Assembly: GCF_001317355.1 (NCBI RefSeq)
Contig: NZ_LKET01000062.1
Location: 1-64,000, forward strand
Direction of reading: 5' to 3'
From: Oxobacter pfennigii
GTDB taxonomy: Bacteria > Bacillota > Clostridia > Clostridiales > Oxobacteraceae
DNA: 64,000 nt
Of this stretch, positions 39,799-49,117 are shown one piece after another. A program made the translations under genes and the position numbers. How positions within the stretch are numbered: the stretch's first letter is position 1; each line of letters starts with the position of its first letter. The notes beneath the pieces were generated by a model. It was not told the origin of the DNA, did no database searches, and saw only the letters and a list, made by a program, of their open reading frames with translations.

Positions 39799-40320
39799 TC
39801 AACGCTCCCGCCTTATTTTCTCAAGTTTTTCTAAAACTTCCCCTTGGATCCTGTTTTCTATGCTCTGCTTTTCTGCCGAAGGCTTGATTTTATACTTGTC
39901 CCGCATGATTTTCTGAGCTCTTAGCATTTCTTCCCTAAGCTCTCTTGCCGAGATTCTTGCTGCTCCTCTCCCAAGCACAATCTGCTGCTCCAGCCAATCG
40001 GATGTGGCTACCAGCACATTATGCTTTCTTCCAATTTCATCCACCACTTTTTCTATAAAAGCATCGGCAGTCTCATTTTCTTTTGTATATACTACCTCCA
40101 ACCCTCCATGAAACTCCCTTTTTTCCATGCTTCCCTTAACCATATGGGCATCGAACACAACCACGACCTTAATACCCTTATATGCTCTGTAGTTTTCCAA
40201 AAGCTCCGTAAGCTTAACTCTGGCATCCTCCAGGTTGTCCTCCCCTATGGTTTTCAATTCAGGCCATGAATTTATCATATTATAGCCGTCTACAATTAAA
40301 AAATATTTCAAAGCCCTCAC
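39799..40320 (-). CDS. NYN-domain ribonuclease YacP/Rae1-like
   Basis: 173 residues with the NYN (PIN-like) fold: the first acidic strand is FLIVDGYNMINSW, then VVVVFDAH and ETADAFIEKV, and VATSDWLEQQ near residue 120, giving the catalytic aspartates. The Bacillus member (Rae1) cuts mRNA in the ribosomal A site. GTG at 40320 is one base after the rlmB stop; TTG at 40311 is an alternative start. Confidence 0.9.
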   Translation of the reverse strand: MRALKYFLIVDGYNMINSWPELKTIGEDNLEDARVKLTELLENYRAYKGIKVVVVFDAHMVKGSMEKREFHGGLEVVYTKENETADAFIEKVVDEIGRKHNVLVATSDWLEQQIVLGRGAARISARELREEMLRAQKIMRDKYKIKPSAEKQSIENRIQGEVLEKLEKIRRER

Positions 40321-40321
40321 C

Positions 40322-41254
40322 CTAGCCTTTTAAGATTCTTTGTCTGAGTATCTCATACATTACAATTGCACCAGCTACTCCGGCATTAAGTGATGATATA
40401 TTCCCTTTCATAGGCAGATTAACAATAAAATCGCAGCTTTCCTTCACAAGTTTCCCCATCCCTTCTCCTTCGCTTCCTACAACAAGAGCTATGGGGCCGG
40501 TTAAGTCGGATTCGTAATATGACTTTTCTCCATCCGCATCGGTACCAACTATCCATACACCTTTATCCTTAAGCTGACGGATCGTCTGAGAAATATTAGT
40601 AACCTTTGCAACTTTCGCATATTCAATTGCGCCTGCTGAAGCTTTTGCAACTGCAGGGGTAAGGCCTACAGCCCTGCGCTTGGAAATAATAATCCCGTGA
40701 ACCCCGCTGGCATCAGCCGTCCTTATAATTGAGCCTAAGTTATGAGGATCATATATCTCATCAAGTATCACTATAAAAGGCTTTTCATTTCTTTCAGCCG
40801 CAAAATTCAATATATCTTCAACCTCAACATATGTATAGGGTGATACATTTGCTATTACACCCTGATGGCTCCTTGTCTCTGACATGGCATCCATTTTCAC
40901 TCTGTCGATTTCATTTATGACAATACCCTTTTCTCTTGCCATGGATATAATTTGCTTAATGGAGCCTTCCAGACTTCCTTTTGCAACATACAGCTTTTCT
41001 ATAGTCCTGCCGGATTTCAATGCTTCAAGAACGGGATTTCTCCCTTCAAGCCTTGGAATATCCTCGTAAGCATTATTTACTTCCTTAATTTCAGTCTTCT
41101 CCTGCTTTATAATATTTTTAGCAATGGGCTTTCTGTCATCATCAGTTTTATAAGGCTTTCTTTCTGTCTGCCTTCTTTCCTTCCCGAGTTTTCCTGCCGG
41201 TTTATTCATGCCTCTTGTGTCCTTTTGGCCCTGCTTCTTTCTATTTACAACCAT
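40322..41254 (-). CDS. rlmB: 23S rRNA (guanosine(2251)-2'-O)-methyltransferase, RlmB type
   Basis: 310 residues from ATG at 41254, preceded by GGTG; a GTG frame 15 codons longer lacks a ribosome binding site. A basic, low-complexity N-terminus (about 1-60) precedes a substrate-binding domain (RNPVLEALKSGRTIEKLYVAK) and the SpoU fold with the knot motifs ILDEIYDPHNLGSIIRTADASG, VVGSEGEGMG and PMKGNISSLNAGVAGAIV. Members methylate G2251 of 23S rRNA. Confidence 0.93.
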   Translation of the reverse strand: MVVNRKKQGQKDTRGMNKPAGKLGKERRQTERKPYKTDDDRKPIAKNIIKQEKTEIKEVNNAYEDIPRLEGRNPVLEALKSGRTIEKLYVAKGSLEGSIKQIISMAREKGIVINEIDRVKMDAMSETRSHQGVIANVSPYTYVEVEDILNFAAERNEKPFIVILDEIYDPHNLGSIIRTADASGVHGIIISKRRAVGLTPAVAKASAGAIEYAKVAKVTNISQTIRQLKDKGVWIVGTDADGEKSYYESDLTGPIALVVGSEGEGMGKLVKESCDFIVNLPMKGNISSLNAGVAGAIVMYEILRQRILKG

Positions 41255-41307
41255 TTTATCACCAATCCCGAAATTTATATTTGTCATTATTATATCCACA
41301 AATGCAC

Positions 41308-41751
41308 TTATTCAGATATACAATATTTTATTATTTCCTCCAGCCTTTTTATGTTACCCGATAAATACAAATACCCTATAAGGGCTTCAAATCCTGTTGC
41401 CTCTCTATATTCTACAACATCGGCGTTTTTAGGTACACCTCCTGATTTTGAATTTCTTCCCCTTCGGACTATATTTTGTTCTTCTTCCGTCAAAATTCCT
41501 TTTAACTTGTGTACCATTTCCCATTGGGCATGAGCCTTGACGTAGTTAATAGACATTGTATGAAGCTTGTGAACTGACTTTTGGGGCTCCTTCAAAATAA
41601 TATGAGTCCTTACGTATACTTCATACACAGCATCCCCGATGTATGCAAGCACCAAAGGATTTAAAGCCGCGACATCCCTTATATCCATGACATCATCGGC
41701 CTCTCTGATGGCTTTAATAATTTCTTCTGTCATATACACACTCTCTTTCAC
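41308..41751 (-). CDS. mrnC: Mini-ribonuclease III
   Basis: 147 residues, an RNase III catalytic domain without the dsRNA-binding domain. NPLVLAYIGDAVYEVYVR carries the catalytic acidic residues and RGRNSKSGGVPKNADVVEYREATGFEALIGYLYL the second. It matures 23S rRNA ends in Bacillus. The start may be the ATG at 41733 (MTEEIIKA) as easily as the GTG at 41751. It is usually next to cysS; here a GGDEF-EAL gene intervenes. Confidence 0.94.
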   Translation of the reverse strand: MKESVYMTEEIIKAIREADDVMDIRDVAALNPLVLAYIGDAVYEVYVRTHIILKEPQKSVHKLHTMSINYVKAHAQWEMVHKLKGILTEEEQNIVRRGRNSKSGGVPKNADVVEYREATGFEALIGYLYLSGNIKRLEEIIKYCISE

Positions 41752-41772
41752 AAAACTAAAAGCAAAATAGCC

Positions 41773-44700
41773 TTATAATTTTCCAGCCTTAATTAAATAC
41801 TCAACATCTTTAGGAGGCATAGGCTTTTTAAACAGGAATCCCTGAGCAATATCGCAGCCCTTGTCCCTTAGAAACTCAAGCTGCTCCTGTGTTTCAACAC
41901 CTTCTGCCACAACTTTTATGCCCATACTGTGAGCCAGCATAATAAGCGCATTTATAATATTCTCTTCCTTTGGATCCCTTGTTATACCGGCAACAAATGA
42001 TTTATCTATTTTAAGCATGTTTATAGGCAGTTGCTTAAGGTAATAAAGGGACGAATATCCTGTTCCAAAATCATCTAAGGATATCTGGACACCTTTTTCC
42101 ATAAGCCTATTAATAACTTTAACGGTAGAATCAAAATCCTTTAATGCTGCACTCTCGGTTATTTCCACCACCAGCCACTTAGGATCCATACCTGTCTTGT
42201 CCAGTATACAACCTATGGTTTCTATAATGTTTTGATACTGGAACTGATGTGCGGAAATATTAACTGAAACATGAACCGGCGGATAACCCATATCCTGCCA
42301 TGTCTTATTCTGCATACAGGCATTTTTAAGCACAAACTCATCAATAGGCACTATGAGGCTTGTTTCTTCGGCTAAAGGTATGAAATCATCGGGAGAAACA
42401 AAATCATATTTTGATTGTTCCCATCTTGCCAGAGCTTCAACACCCGTAACAGCACCTGTTTGAATATCCACCTGCAACTGGTAAAATACGCCCAATTCAT
42501 TGTTTTTTACAGCATGTCTTAATTTAATTTCCATATTTGCCTTATTTACTATTTTGTCATTCATTTCGCTTGAATAAAACCTATAATTGCATTTACCTGT
42601 TTCCTTTGCAAAATACATGGCAGTATCCGCATTTTTAAGGAGGGTCCTAGCATCTGTGCCATCATCGGGGTATATAGCAATGCCCATGCTGGAAGTAATA
42701 TATAATTCGCTGCCTTCAACTTCTACGGGCTTCTGAAGGACTTCAAGTATTTTTTCAGCTGCATCTGTCACATCAACTATTGATTTCATTTTTGAAATAA
42801 GCAGCACAAATTCATCACCGCCAAGCCGCGCCAATATTCCCTTATCCTTGGTATTCTCCTTTAAAACATCCGCAATATTTTTTAAAAGCTTATCCCCTAA
42901 ATCATGTCCCAAGGTATCATTTATAGATTTAAAATTATCCAGATCCATAAATATAATGGCAAATTTCCTGCTGAATCTTGCTGCCTGTGATGATACCGAA
43001 GATATCCTTTCATAGAGCAGAGTACGATTAGGCAAGCCCGTCAGCATATCATAGTAAGCCATATTATGAATGGTCTCTTCAGCTTTTCTCCTTCCGTCTA
43101 TATCTGTTAAAGAACCGGCTGCTCTTACGGGCTTTCCGTCACTGTCAAAAACGGCCTTTCCTCTGCATAAAATCCATTTATAGCCTCCATCCTTTGTCTT
43201 AAGCCTTAGCTCCTGAGAGTAGTGGGCATTTTCCCCTTCAAAATGATCCATTATAATGGTTTTAAATGTCTTGATATCTTCAGGGTGAATATATTTTGCC
43301 CAGGCTCTTAAGCCGTCTTTTACTTCACCTTCATTAAAGCCCAGCATCTCTTTACATCTTGTTGAATAAAAAACTTTGCCGGTTTTAAAGTCAAAGTCCC
43401 ATACGCCGTCATTGACACCATCCACAGCCAGCTTGTAGCGCCCCTGACTCTCCTCCAATGCCTCCTTGCTGCTTTGCAGCTCTCCGTACTGATTTCTTAA
43501 TTCTTCTTCGGCTACAGCCAGTTCCTCATATACCGTTTCTAGCTCTTTATAGCTTTTTTTAAGCTCATTCTGGGCTTTTTTGAGCTCCGTTATATCTATA
43601 CCCATAAATACAGCCATTTCAGGTTTTTCATCCTCATTGTAAATTGCGCTGTTATTCCAGATAATATTGATACTGCCGCTATCTTTACATAATACAGGTA
43701 TCTCATATAATGAAGTCATGCTTTTATCCTCATTGTAGTCAAGCATTTTCAATACCATGGAGTGCATGCTTTCATGGATTATCGTTGTCATCCACTTGCG
43801 ACCGCAAACCTCATCCTGTGAAAAGCCGGTAACTCTCTGGGCATATTTATTAAACTTCAACAAAGCGCCATCTTTTTTCCAGATGAGTATAAATATATTG
43901 GCAGATTCCACAATGCTGGTGGAAAAGCCCTGCTCTTTGTATATTTTTTTCTTAAGGTTTATAATATAAAAATGCAATAGAGTAAAAATGATCATTATGG
44001 CACTGAGGATTATCACACCGTATATATACAGCCACTTTTGACGCAGCTCATTGTAATATATTGAATGTGTAAAAAAATACTTCTGATAAAGCTCTTCATA
44101 TATTCCATTGGCCCGGAGCTCATCCATTCGCCTATTTATATATTCCACCAAGGCAGGATTTTTTTTACTCACCCCGAAAACTATTTCTGTTGGATATAAG
44201 TTGGTAACCCTTGGAACTATTTCTCCACTTAACCCTTTCTTTATGAGAAAATAGTTTACTACCTCCTGACTTTCAAATAAAACCTGTATCTCTCCTCTGT
44301 TTAGGGCCTCTATGGCCTTTTCTATGTCTGTATATGAAAAATAGTTCATAATATTGAGCCGGGTTTTCAAAAGCTCTTCGGAGTTTTGTACCCTGCCTAC
44401 ACCTACATAATAGTTTTTAAGATCCTCAATCTTAAGCTGTTCCATATCTTTTTTAGTGTAAATAGCGTAATATGCCTTTAATACGGGTTTTGAAAACAAA
44501 ACCTCACTCTTTCTCTTTTCACTTACAGCTACAAGTCCTCCGGTATCAATTTCCCCGTTTTTTAATCTCGTATATACATTCTCCCATATATCTGTAGAAT
44601 ACTCTATGTAATAATCCTCCGGTCTAAAAATAAGATTGCTTAAATCTGCCTCAAAACCCATAAACCTGTTATTTTGTATAAATTTAAAAGGCGGAAAATT

Positions 44701-44805
44701 ATCTTCAGCCTGAAAACTAATTGTAGGTATGCTTGCAAAGGCTTGACTAAAGCTTAATGTAAACTGCAACATAAGGATTAGAACAATTTTGCATGTGATT
44801 CTCAC
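41773..44805 (-). CDS. Membrane sensor SBP-PAS-PAS-GGDEF-EAL (cyclic di-GMP turnover)
   Basis: 1010 residues. Signal peptide 1-24, extracellular solute-binding protein family 3 domain (about 28-250), one membrane segment (258-283), PAS (295-405), a coiled coil (405-455), PAS (455-575), GGDEF (580-745; motif intact at 662-666) and EAL (750-1005; EAL at 790-792, with NIS, EITES, DDFGTGYSSL, KIDKSFV and EGVET all present). The inhibitory RxxD site before GGDEF is absent (KDKG). Both c-di-GMP synthase and phosphodiesterase activity look possible. It has GTG start and GGGGG upstream. Confidence 0.9.
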   Translation of the reverse strand: MRITCKIVLILMLQFTLSFSQAFASIPTISFQAEDNFPPFKFIQNNRFMGFEADLSNLIFRPEDYYIEYSTDIWENVYTRLKNGEIDTGGLVAVSEKRKSEVLFSKPVLKAYYAIYTKKDMEQLKIEDLKNYYVGVGRVQNSEELLKTRLNIMNYFSYTDIEKAIEALNRGEIQVLFESQEVVNYFLIKKGLSGEIVPRVTNLYPTEIVFGVSKKNPALVEYINRRMDELRANGIYEELYQKYFFTHSIYYNELRQKWLYIYGVIILSAIMIIFTLLHFYIINLKKKIYKEQGFSTSIVESANIFILIWKKDGALLKFNKYAQRVTGFSQDEVCGRKWMTTIIHESMHSMVLKMLDYNEDKSMTSLYEIPVLCKDSGSINIIWNNSAIYNEDEKPEMAVFMGIDITELKKAQNELKKSYKELETVYEELAVAEEELRNQYGELQSSKEALEESQGRYKLAVDGVNDGVWDFDFKTGKVFYSTRCKEMLGFNEGEVKDGLRAWAKYIHPEDIKTFKTIIMDHFEGENAHYSQELRLKTKDGGYKWILCRGKAVFDSDGKPVRAAGSLTDIDGRRKAEETIHNMAYYDMLTGLPNRTLLYERISSVSSQAARFSRKFAIIFMDLDNFKSINDTLGHDLGDKLLKNIADVLKENTKDKGILARLGGDEFVLLISKMKSIVDVTDAAEKILEVLQKPVEVEGSELYITSSMGIAIYPDDGTDARTLLKNADTAMYFAKETGKCNYRFYSSEMNDKIVNKANMEIKLRHAVKNNELGVFYQLQVDIQTGAVTGVEALARWEQSKYDFVSPDDFIPLAEETSLIVPIDEFVLKNACMQNKTWQDMGYPPVHVSVNISAHQFQYQNIIETIGCILDKTGMDPKWLVVEITESAALKDFDSTVKVINRLMEKGVQISLDDFGTGYSSLYYLKQLPINMLKIDKSFVAGITRDPKEENIINALIMLAHSMGIKVVAEGVETQEQLEFLRDKGCDIAQGFLFKKPMPPKDVEYLIKAGKL

Positions 44806-44919
44806 TTAACTTCCCCCATATCTAAGCCTTTTAGGCGCCTTTTCATTAGTAAACATATGATACTTCGAGATAAAAACTAAAATTCCTTTGTAATTCGATT
44901 TATTTTGCATAAATTATGA

Positions 44920-44975
44920 CAAAATTAAAAGATATCTGATTGTAAAAAGCTTGTGCTTCTTTACAATCAGATATC
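44920..44975 (-). terminator. Terminator of cysS
   Basis: A 20-base near-perfect stem: GATATCTGATTGTAAA-G-AAGC and its complement, loop ACAA, followed by TTTTAATTTTG on the minus strand. Much longer than the other terminators in this window. Confidence 0.88.
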
Positions 44976-45010
44976 CGTAAAATTCTATTATTGATAAATA
45001 GGCTGGGCTT

Positions 45011-46414
45011 TTATATCCTCTTCCACTTGACTCCCTGAGGAGTGTCCTCAAGAATAATGCCCTTTGCTTTTAAGTCGTCCCTTATTTTATCTGAAAGAGC
45101 CCAGTTTTTTTCCTTTCTGGCCTTCTGCCTGTCTTCTATAAGCTTTTCAATTTCTAAATCCAGCTCGCCCTGAGTTGTCTTTTGAAGCAAGGCTAATGGT
45201 TTTCCTAATTCCCTTATCATATCAAGGGCTTTTTTAATAAGTATTTTGGGAGATTGAGGCTTTATGTTTGTATTTACATCCCTTACCAGGTCATATATAA
45301 CAGAAATACCGTCAGCCGTATTAAAGTCATCATCCATAACCTCAATAAACCTTTCTTTATAAGCATCTATCCTCTTTAATAGTTCAGAATCATCGCTGTT
45401 TAAATCCCTATCCACTACCGTCTCTAAAATGTATTCAAGATTGTTGATTGAGTTATAAAAACGCTCCAATCCGGCTTTTGACTGCTCCAGTAAGTCCATG
45501 CTGAAATTAAGGGGTGTCCTGTAATGTCCTGACAGCATGAACAGCCTTATTACTTCAGGCTCATATTCATTTAATATATCCCTTGCAGTAAAAAAGTTGT
45601 TTAAAGACTTAGACATCTTCTGATTATTTATGTTTAAGAATGCTCCATGCATCCAATACCTGGCAAAGGGTTTTCCCGTCTTTGCCTCACTTTGTGCAAT
45701 TTCATTTTCATGATGAGGAAATATTAAGTCTGAACCTCCTGCATGAATATCAATCGTATCTCCTAAGAGCTTTGATGCCATAGTTGAGCATTCTATATGC
45801 CATCCCGGCCTGCCTTGGCCCCAGGGGCTATCCCAGGAAGGTTCACCTGGCTTCTTTTTCTTCCACAAAGCAAAATCCATGGGATCTTTTTTTCTTTCAT
45901 CAACATCCACCCTGGCACCGGCTTCTAAATCGTCGAGGGTTTGATGAGACAATTTGCCGTATTCATTGAATCTGACGGTATTAAAATAGACGTCTCCGTC
46001 AACATTATAAGCAAAACCTTTTTCTTCCAGAGATTTTATAAAATCTATTATTTCATCTATAAGCTCTGTTGCTCTCGGATTTATTGTAGCTCTTTTCAAG
46101 CCCAATGCATCAGCGTCCTTATAATATTCTTCTATGAATTTATCCCCCAATTCTTTTACGGTGATTCCGTCATCATTAGCCTTCTTAATCATCTTGTCAT
46201 CTATATCCGTAAAGTTTTGCACAAAATTAACCTTATATCCTCTGTATTCAAAATAGCGTCGTATGGTATCGAAGGAAATAAATGTCCTGGCATTTCCTAT
46301 ATGAAAAAAATTATATACCGTAGGTCCGCACACATACATGGAGACTTCGCCTTCCTTTAAGGGTACGAAATCCTCCTTTGCCTTGGTGAGAGTATTAAAG
46401 ATTTTGATTCCCAT
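45011..46414 (-). CDS. cysS: Cysteinyl-tRNA synthetase
   Basis: 467 residues, class I. HIGH-type motif HIGNAR near residue 37, the KMSKSLNN loop, and the zinc residues Cys (CGPTV), Cys (HIECSTMAS), His (HAGGSDL) and Glu (HHENEIAQ) that select cysteine. The C-terminal helical bundle binds the anticodon. It is preceded by a T-box riboswitch, so its expression should respond to uncharged tRNA-Cys. Confidence 0.97.
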   Translation of the reverse strand: MGIKIFNTLTKAKEDFVPLKEGEVSMYVCGPTVYNFFHIGNARTFISFDTIRRYFEYRGYKVNFVQNFTDIDDKMIKKANDDGITVKELGDKFIEEYYKDADALGLKRATINPRATELIDEIIDFIKSLEEKGFAYNVDGDVYFNTVRFNEYGKLSHQTLDDLEAGARVDVDERKKDPMDFALWKKKKPGEPSWDSPWGQGRPGWHIECSTMASKLLGDTIDIHAGGSDLIFPHHENEIAQSEAKTGKPFARYWMHGAFLNINNQKMSKSLNNFFTARDILNEYEPEVIRLFMLSGHYRTPLNFSMDLLEQSKAGLERFYNSINNLEYILETVVDRDLNSDDSELLKRIDAYKERFIEVMDDDFNTADGISVIYDLVRDVNTNIKPQSPKILIKKALDMIRELGKPLALLQKTTQGELDLEIEKLIEDRQKARKEKNWALSDKIRDDLKAKGIILEDTPQGVKWKRI

Positions 46415-46459
46415 ATAAAATTCTCCTTATTAAATATTAAGCAACTTATATTTACTATG

Positions 46460-46705
46460 CAAAAAAATAAATAAGACTCCTTCTCATATCAGAGACGAAG
46501 TATATCCGCGGTTCCACTCTGTTCAGGCTTTCACCCGACTCATATCTCTTTAACGGGAGGCTCCGCCAGGCTATACTTATTTCCAGCCTGATACTCCTGG
46601 GCGCACTTTCAGCATATGTATCCGCAGTTGCTTTCAGCCATGGCGACTGCTCTCTTAGGACCTTAAATACCTACACTTCCCACTCAAAGTATTTACACCT
46701 TTCTT
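46460..46705 (-). promoter_or_regulatory. T-box riboswitch (cysS)
   Basis: The conserved T-box core AGAGTGGAACCGCGG is at 46520-46506 (minus strand). A terminator with arms CTTCGTCTC/GAGAAGGAG (46500-46492 and 46485-46477) and a U-rich tail (46475-46461) follows it. Stem I-type sequence with AGAGAGC and GCAGT/ACTGC helix lies at about 46600-46660. TGC triplets for cysteine are present in the stem I 3' strand; which one is the specifier I cannot fix without folding. Confidence 0.93.
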
Positions 46706-46711
46706 TTACAT

Positions 46712-46740
46712 ATTTTATTCTATTGACTTAATTTTGTCTA
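46712..46740 (-). promoter_or_regulatory. Promoter of the cysS T-box transcript
   Basis: TAGACA at 46740-46735, 17-base spacer, TAAAAT at 46717-46712, about 10 bases before the first conserved part of the leader. Confidence 0.7.
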
Positions 46741-46781
46741 CAATTATAAAATAACTGCTATATTATTATATTCTTTACATC

Positions 46782-46819
46782 AAAAACAGCAGATACAATT
46801 CTGTATTGCTGCCGTTTTT
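46782..46819 (-). terminator. Terminator after the ProRS homologue
   Basis: Minus strand AAAAACGGCAG...CTGCTGTTTTT with inner arms ATACA/TGTAT, then TTTTTGATG. It isolates the cysS unit from the ispD-ispF-proS genes. The stretch 46820-46988 has no supported gene. Confidence 0.8.
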
Positions 46820-46988
46820 GAATGAGCCAATATGAAGGATTATTGATTACCTTACATAAATTAGTTTGCCCAAATTGTCAAATTACATAACATAAACTAA
46901 AAGTTTTACTTTATGGAATACATTAGATTTAGCTGATTTTGTATTTGTTCATTCAATTTTTCTATCCTGTCAATATTTCCTACATCCT

Positions 46989-48602
46989 TTAAAGGTTGTC
47001 CATATGTATGTCAAATTCTTTCTTTATTTTTGGATAAACATCCTCGACTTTAACATCCACAGGAGCTATGTCTGTTCTCTTCTTATATTCCACAATGCCT
47101 TCGCCTGCTTTTTTGCCCACAGTAATCCTTATAGGGATTCCAACAAGGTCGGCATCTTTGAATTTTACTCCGGCCCGCTCGTTCCTGTCATCCAAAAGGA
47201 CATTGAAACCCATTTCAACCAGGTTTTCATATATGCTCTCAGATAATTTCACCTGCTCCTCATTAACTGAAATAACCGGTATGATAACCACATCAAATGG
47301 TGCTGCAAGTATCGGCCAGATAATACCGCTTTCATCATTGTGCTGTTCTATTATGGACACTATTATCCGGTCAATATCCATGGAAAGCTCCAAAGCATGA
47401 GAGTATTTTTCACTTCCGTCTTCGTCAATATAATAGGCATTTATTGAACCTGCCAGTTCAGTGCCTATTTTTGACAAATGACCTATTTTTATTCCTTTTT
47501 TAAAACTAACGGGGCTGCTGCAATATGGGCAATTATCCTTCTCCGTAAAGACCTTTAAATCCCCTATAATATCTGCCGTAAAATCTTTGCCGTAATTCAC
47601 GTTTATATAATGGTAACCTGTATCGTTTGCTCCTGCCGCCCAATTTTTCATGTTTAAAACTTCATCATCTGCAACCAATATATCTGCTTTTATCCCAATA
47701 GGGCCTGCAAAACCCAATTCAGCATCAGTGACTTTTTCAACGACGTCTTTATCCGCCATCACTATGGACTTTCCTTTTATAAGCCTTAAAAGTTTCTTTT
47801 CATTTAGTGATCTGTCTCCTCTTATCAGTGCCGCCACAGTTTTTCCGTCAATTTTATAGATCAGGGTTTTGACAAGCTTTTTTGCATCAATTTGTAAAAA
47901 AGCTTTAAGCTCATCTATAGTCTTAATATCCGGAGTTGAAATCTTTTCAAGCTTTAAAAACTCCTCGGAATTTCCCCCCTCCGGAAGACATTTTGCTGTT
48001 TTTACATCTGCTATGTAGTCGCACTGGCTGCAAGTTATAAACTCATCTTCTCCTTCATGGCTATGAGTTATAAACTCTTGAGTGTTAAATTCATCATAGC
48101 TTGTTATACAATATCTCATATTCAACCTGCCCAGTACATTCGAAAACAGCTTATATATGATTTCGTATGATGTTTCGCTATTTCTATTGTCCTTCTCAAA
48201 GAAGTATGCTTCCATCGCATAGGATACTCTGGAATTTATAAAAGTATCCCGCCCTTTTTCTCTTGTATTTAATATCTGTCCTATGCGATACAGATACAAT
48301 GGAAATGCCCGGTAGGATTTAACATCCTTTTTTAATATATCCACAAAAAAATGAGAATTTTCCGGGGTTTCCTTATATACAAGGCCAGGTATATCTATCT
48401 CCTGGCTCCTTAACTTTTCTAATTCCCTCCTTAAGGATTCCTCTATCTTACTTCGCACTTTAAGGCCTAAAGGAAGATAATTATACAATCTGGGTGAAAT
48501 CCTTCTTACAAGGCCTGCCCTCGCCATAAGACGGCTGCTTAATGTTACATAATCTGCCGGCGCTTCTTTTAAAGTGGGCATAAGCAATGAAGATACTCTC
48601 AT
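46989..48602 (-). CDS. Prolyl-tRNA synthetase homologue with degenerate catalytic motifs and intact editing domain
   Basis: 537 residues from ATG at 48602 (AAAGGA about 12 bases upstream), roughly 30 shorter than bacterial ProRS. The N-terminus (MPTLKEAPAD...YLPLGLKV), the INS editing domain (about 220-345: LVKTLIYK, LIRGDRSLNE, ELGFAGPIGI, NWAAGAND, YHYINVNYG) and the anticodon-binding domain (about 430-525: RNERAGVKFKDADLVGIPIRITVGKKA) are well kept. But the proline-site THE motif reads ENS, motif 2 FRDE reads LNTR, and motif 3 GIGVSR reads SMDIDR. It is probably not an active synthetase; deacylation of mischarged tRNA-Pro is a possible role. A true proS is expected elsewhere. Confidence 0.85.
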   Translation of the reverse strand: MRVSSLLMPTLKEAPADYVTLSSRLMARAGLVRRISPRLYNYLPLGLKVRSKIEESLRRELEKLRSQEIDIPGLVYKETPENSHFFVDILKKDVKSYRAFPLYLYRIGQILNTREKGRDTFINSRVSYAMEAYFFEKDNRNSETSYEIIYKLFSNVLGRLNMRYCITSYDEFNTQEFITHSHEGEDEFITCSQCDYIADVKTAKCLPEGGNSEEFLKLEKISTPDIKTIDELKAFLQIDAKKLVKTLIYKIDGKTVAALIRGDRSLNEKKLLRLIKGKSIVMADKDVVEKVTDAELGFAGPIGIKADILVADDEVLNMKNWAAGANDTGYHYINVNYGKDFTADIIGDLKVFTEKDNCPYCSSPVSFKKGIKIGHLSKIGTELAGSINAYYIDEDGSEKYSHALELSMDIDRIIVSIIEQHNDESGIIWPILAAPFDVVIIPVISVNEEQVKLSESIYENLVEMGFNVLLDDRNERAGVKFKDADLVGIPIRITVGKKAGEGIVEYKKRTDIAPVDVKVEDVYPKIKKEFDIHMDNL

Positions 48603-48633
48603 ATGTAAATCATATCCTTTCCCTTTATTGACG

Positions 48634-49113
48634 CTAAACTTTAATCTCATCTATGCTTGCAATCGCCATGGCAGAAATTCCTTCCCCGCTGCCTGTAAAT
48701 CCAAGGCCTTCCTCAGTGGTAGCTTTGATATTTACACATTTTATGTCAATTTCCAAGGCCTTTGAAATACTAAGCCTCATATCTTCTATGTGAGGTGCCA
48801 TTTTAGGCCTTTGTGCCACTATGGTAGCATCGATATTATTTACTATACATCCTTCTTTTTTAAGGAGGCAATTTACATTATGAAGCAATTCAATACTTGA
48901 TATTCCTCTGTACTTTTCTTCAGCATCGGGGAAGTGCCTGCCAATGTCTCCTAATGCGGCTGCTCCTAAAAGCGCATCCATGATGGCATGAACTAAAACA
49001 TCCGCATCCGAATGACCTAAAAGCCCCCTTTCAAATTCTATTTTAATTCCGCCTATTATAAGGTCCCGTCCTACAACTAGCTTATGTACATCGTATCCCA
49101 TTCCGACTCTCAT
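48634..49113 (-). CDS. ispF: 2-C-methyl-D-erythritol 2,4-cyclodiphosphate synthase
   Basis: 159 residues, fifth enzyme of the MEP isoprenoid pathway. The zinc ligands are Asp8, His10 (GYDVH) and His42-region ([13 protein letters not shown]), and the C-terminal [17 protein letters not shown] forms the CMP/diphosphate site. It starts 4 bases after ispD, and the ProRS-like gene follows at once, suggesting one operon. Confidence 0.97.
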   Translation of the reverse strand: MRVGMGYDVHKLVVGRDLIIGGIKIEFERGLLGHSDADVLVHAIMDALLGAAALGDIGRHFPDAEEKYRGISSIELLHNVNCLLKKEGCIVNNIDATIVAQRPKMAPHIEDMRLSISKALEIDIKCVNIKATTEEGLGFTGSGEGISAMAIASIDEIKV

Positions 49114-49117
49114 ATAT

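Noticed and set aside
46724-46752. Promoter-like TTGACT...TATAAA on the plus strand
   Set aside because: No plus-strand gene follows; it lies over the minus-strand cysS promoter, and AT-rich sequence gives such matches on both strands.
46985-46998. Programmed frameshift at CTT TAA at the end of the ProRS homologue
   Set aside because: The +1 frame stops within seven codons, and the longer open frame is -1, for which there is no slippery heptamer or stimulatory hairpin.
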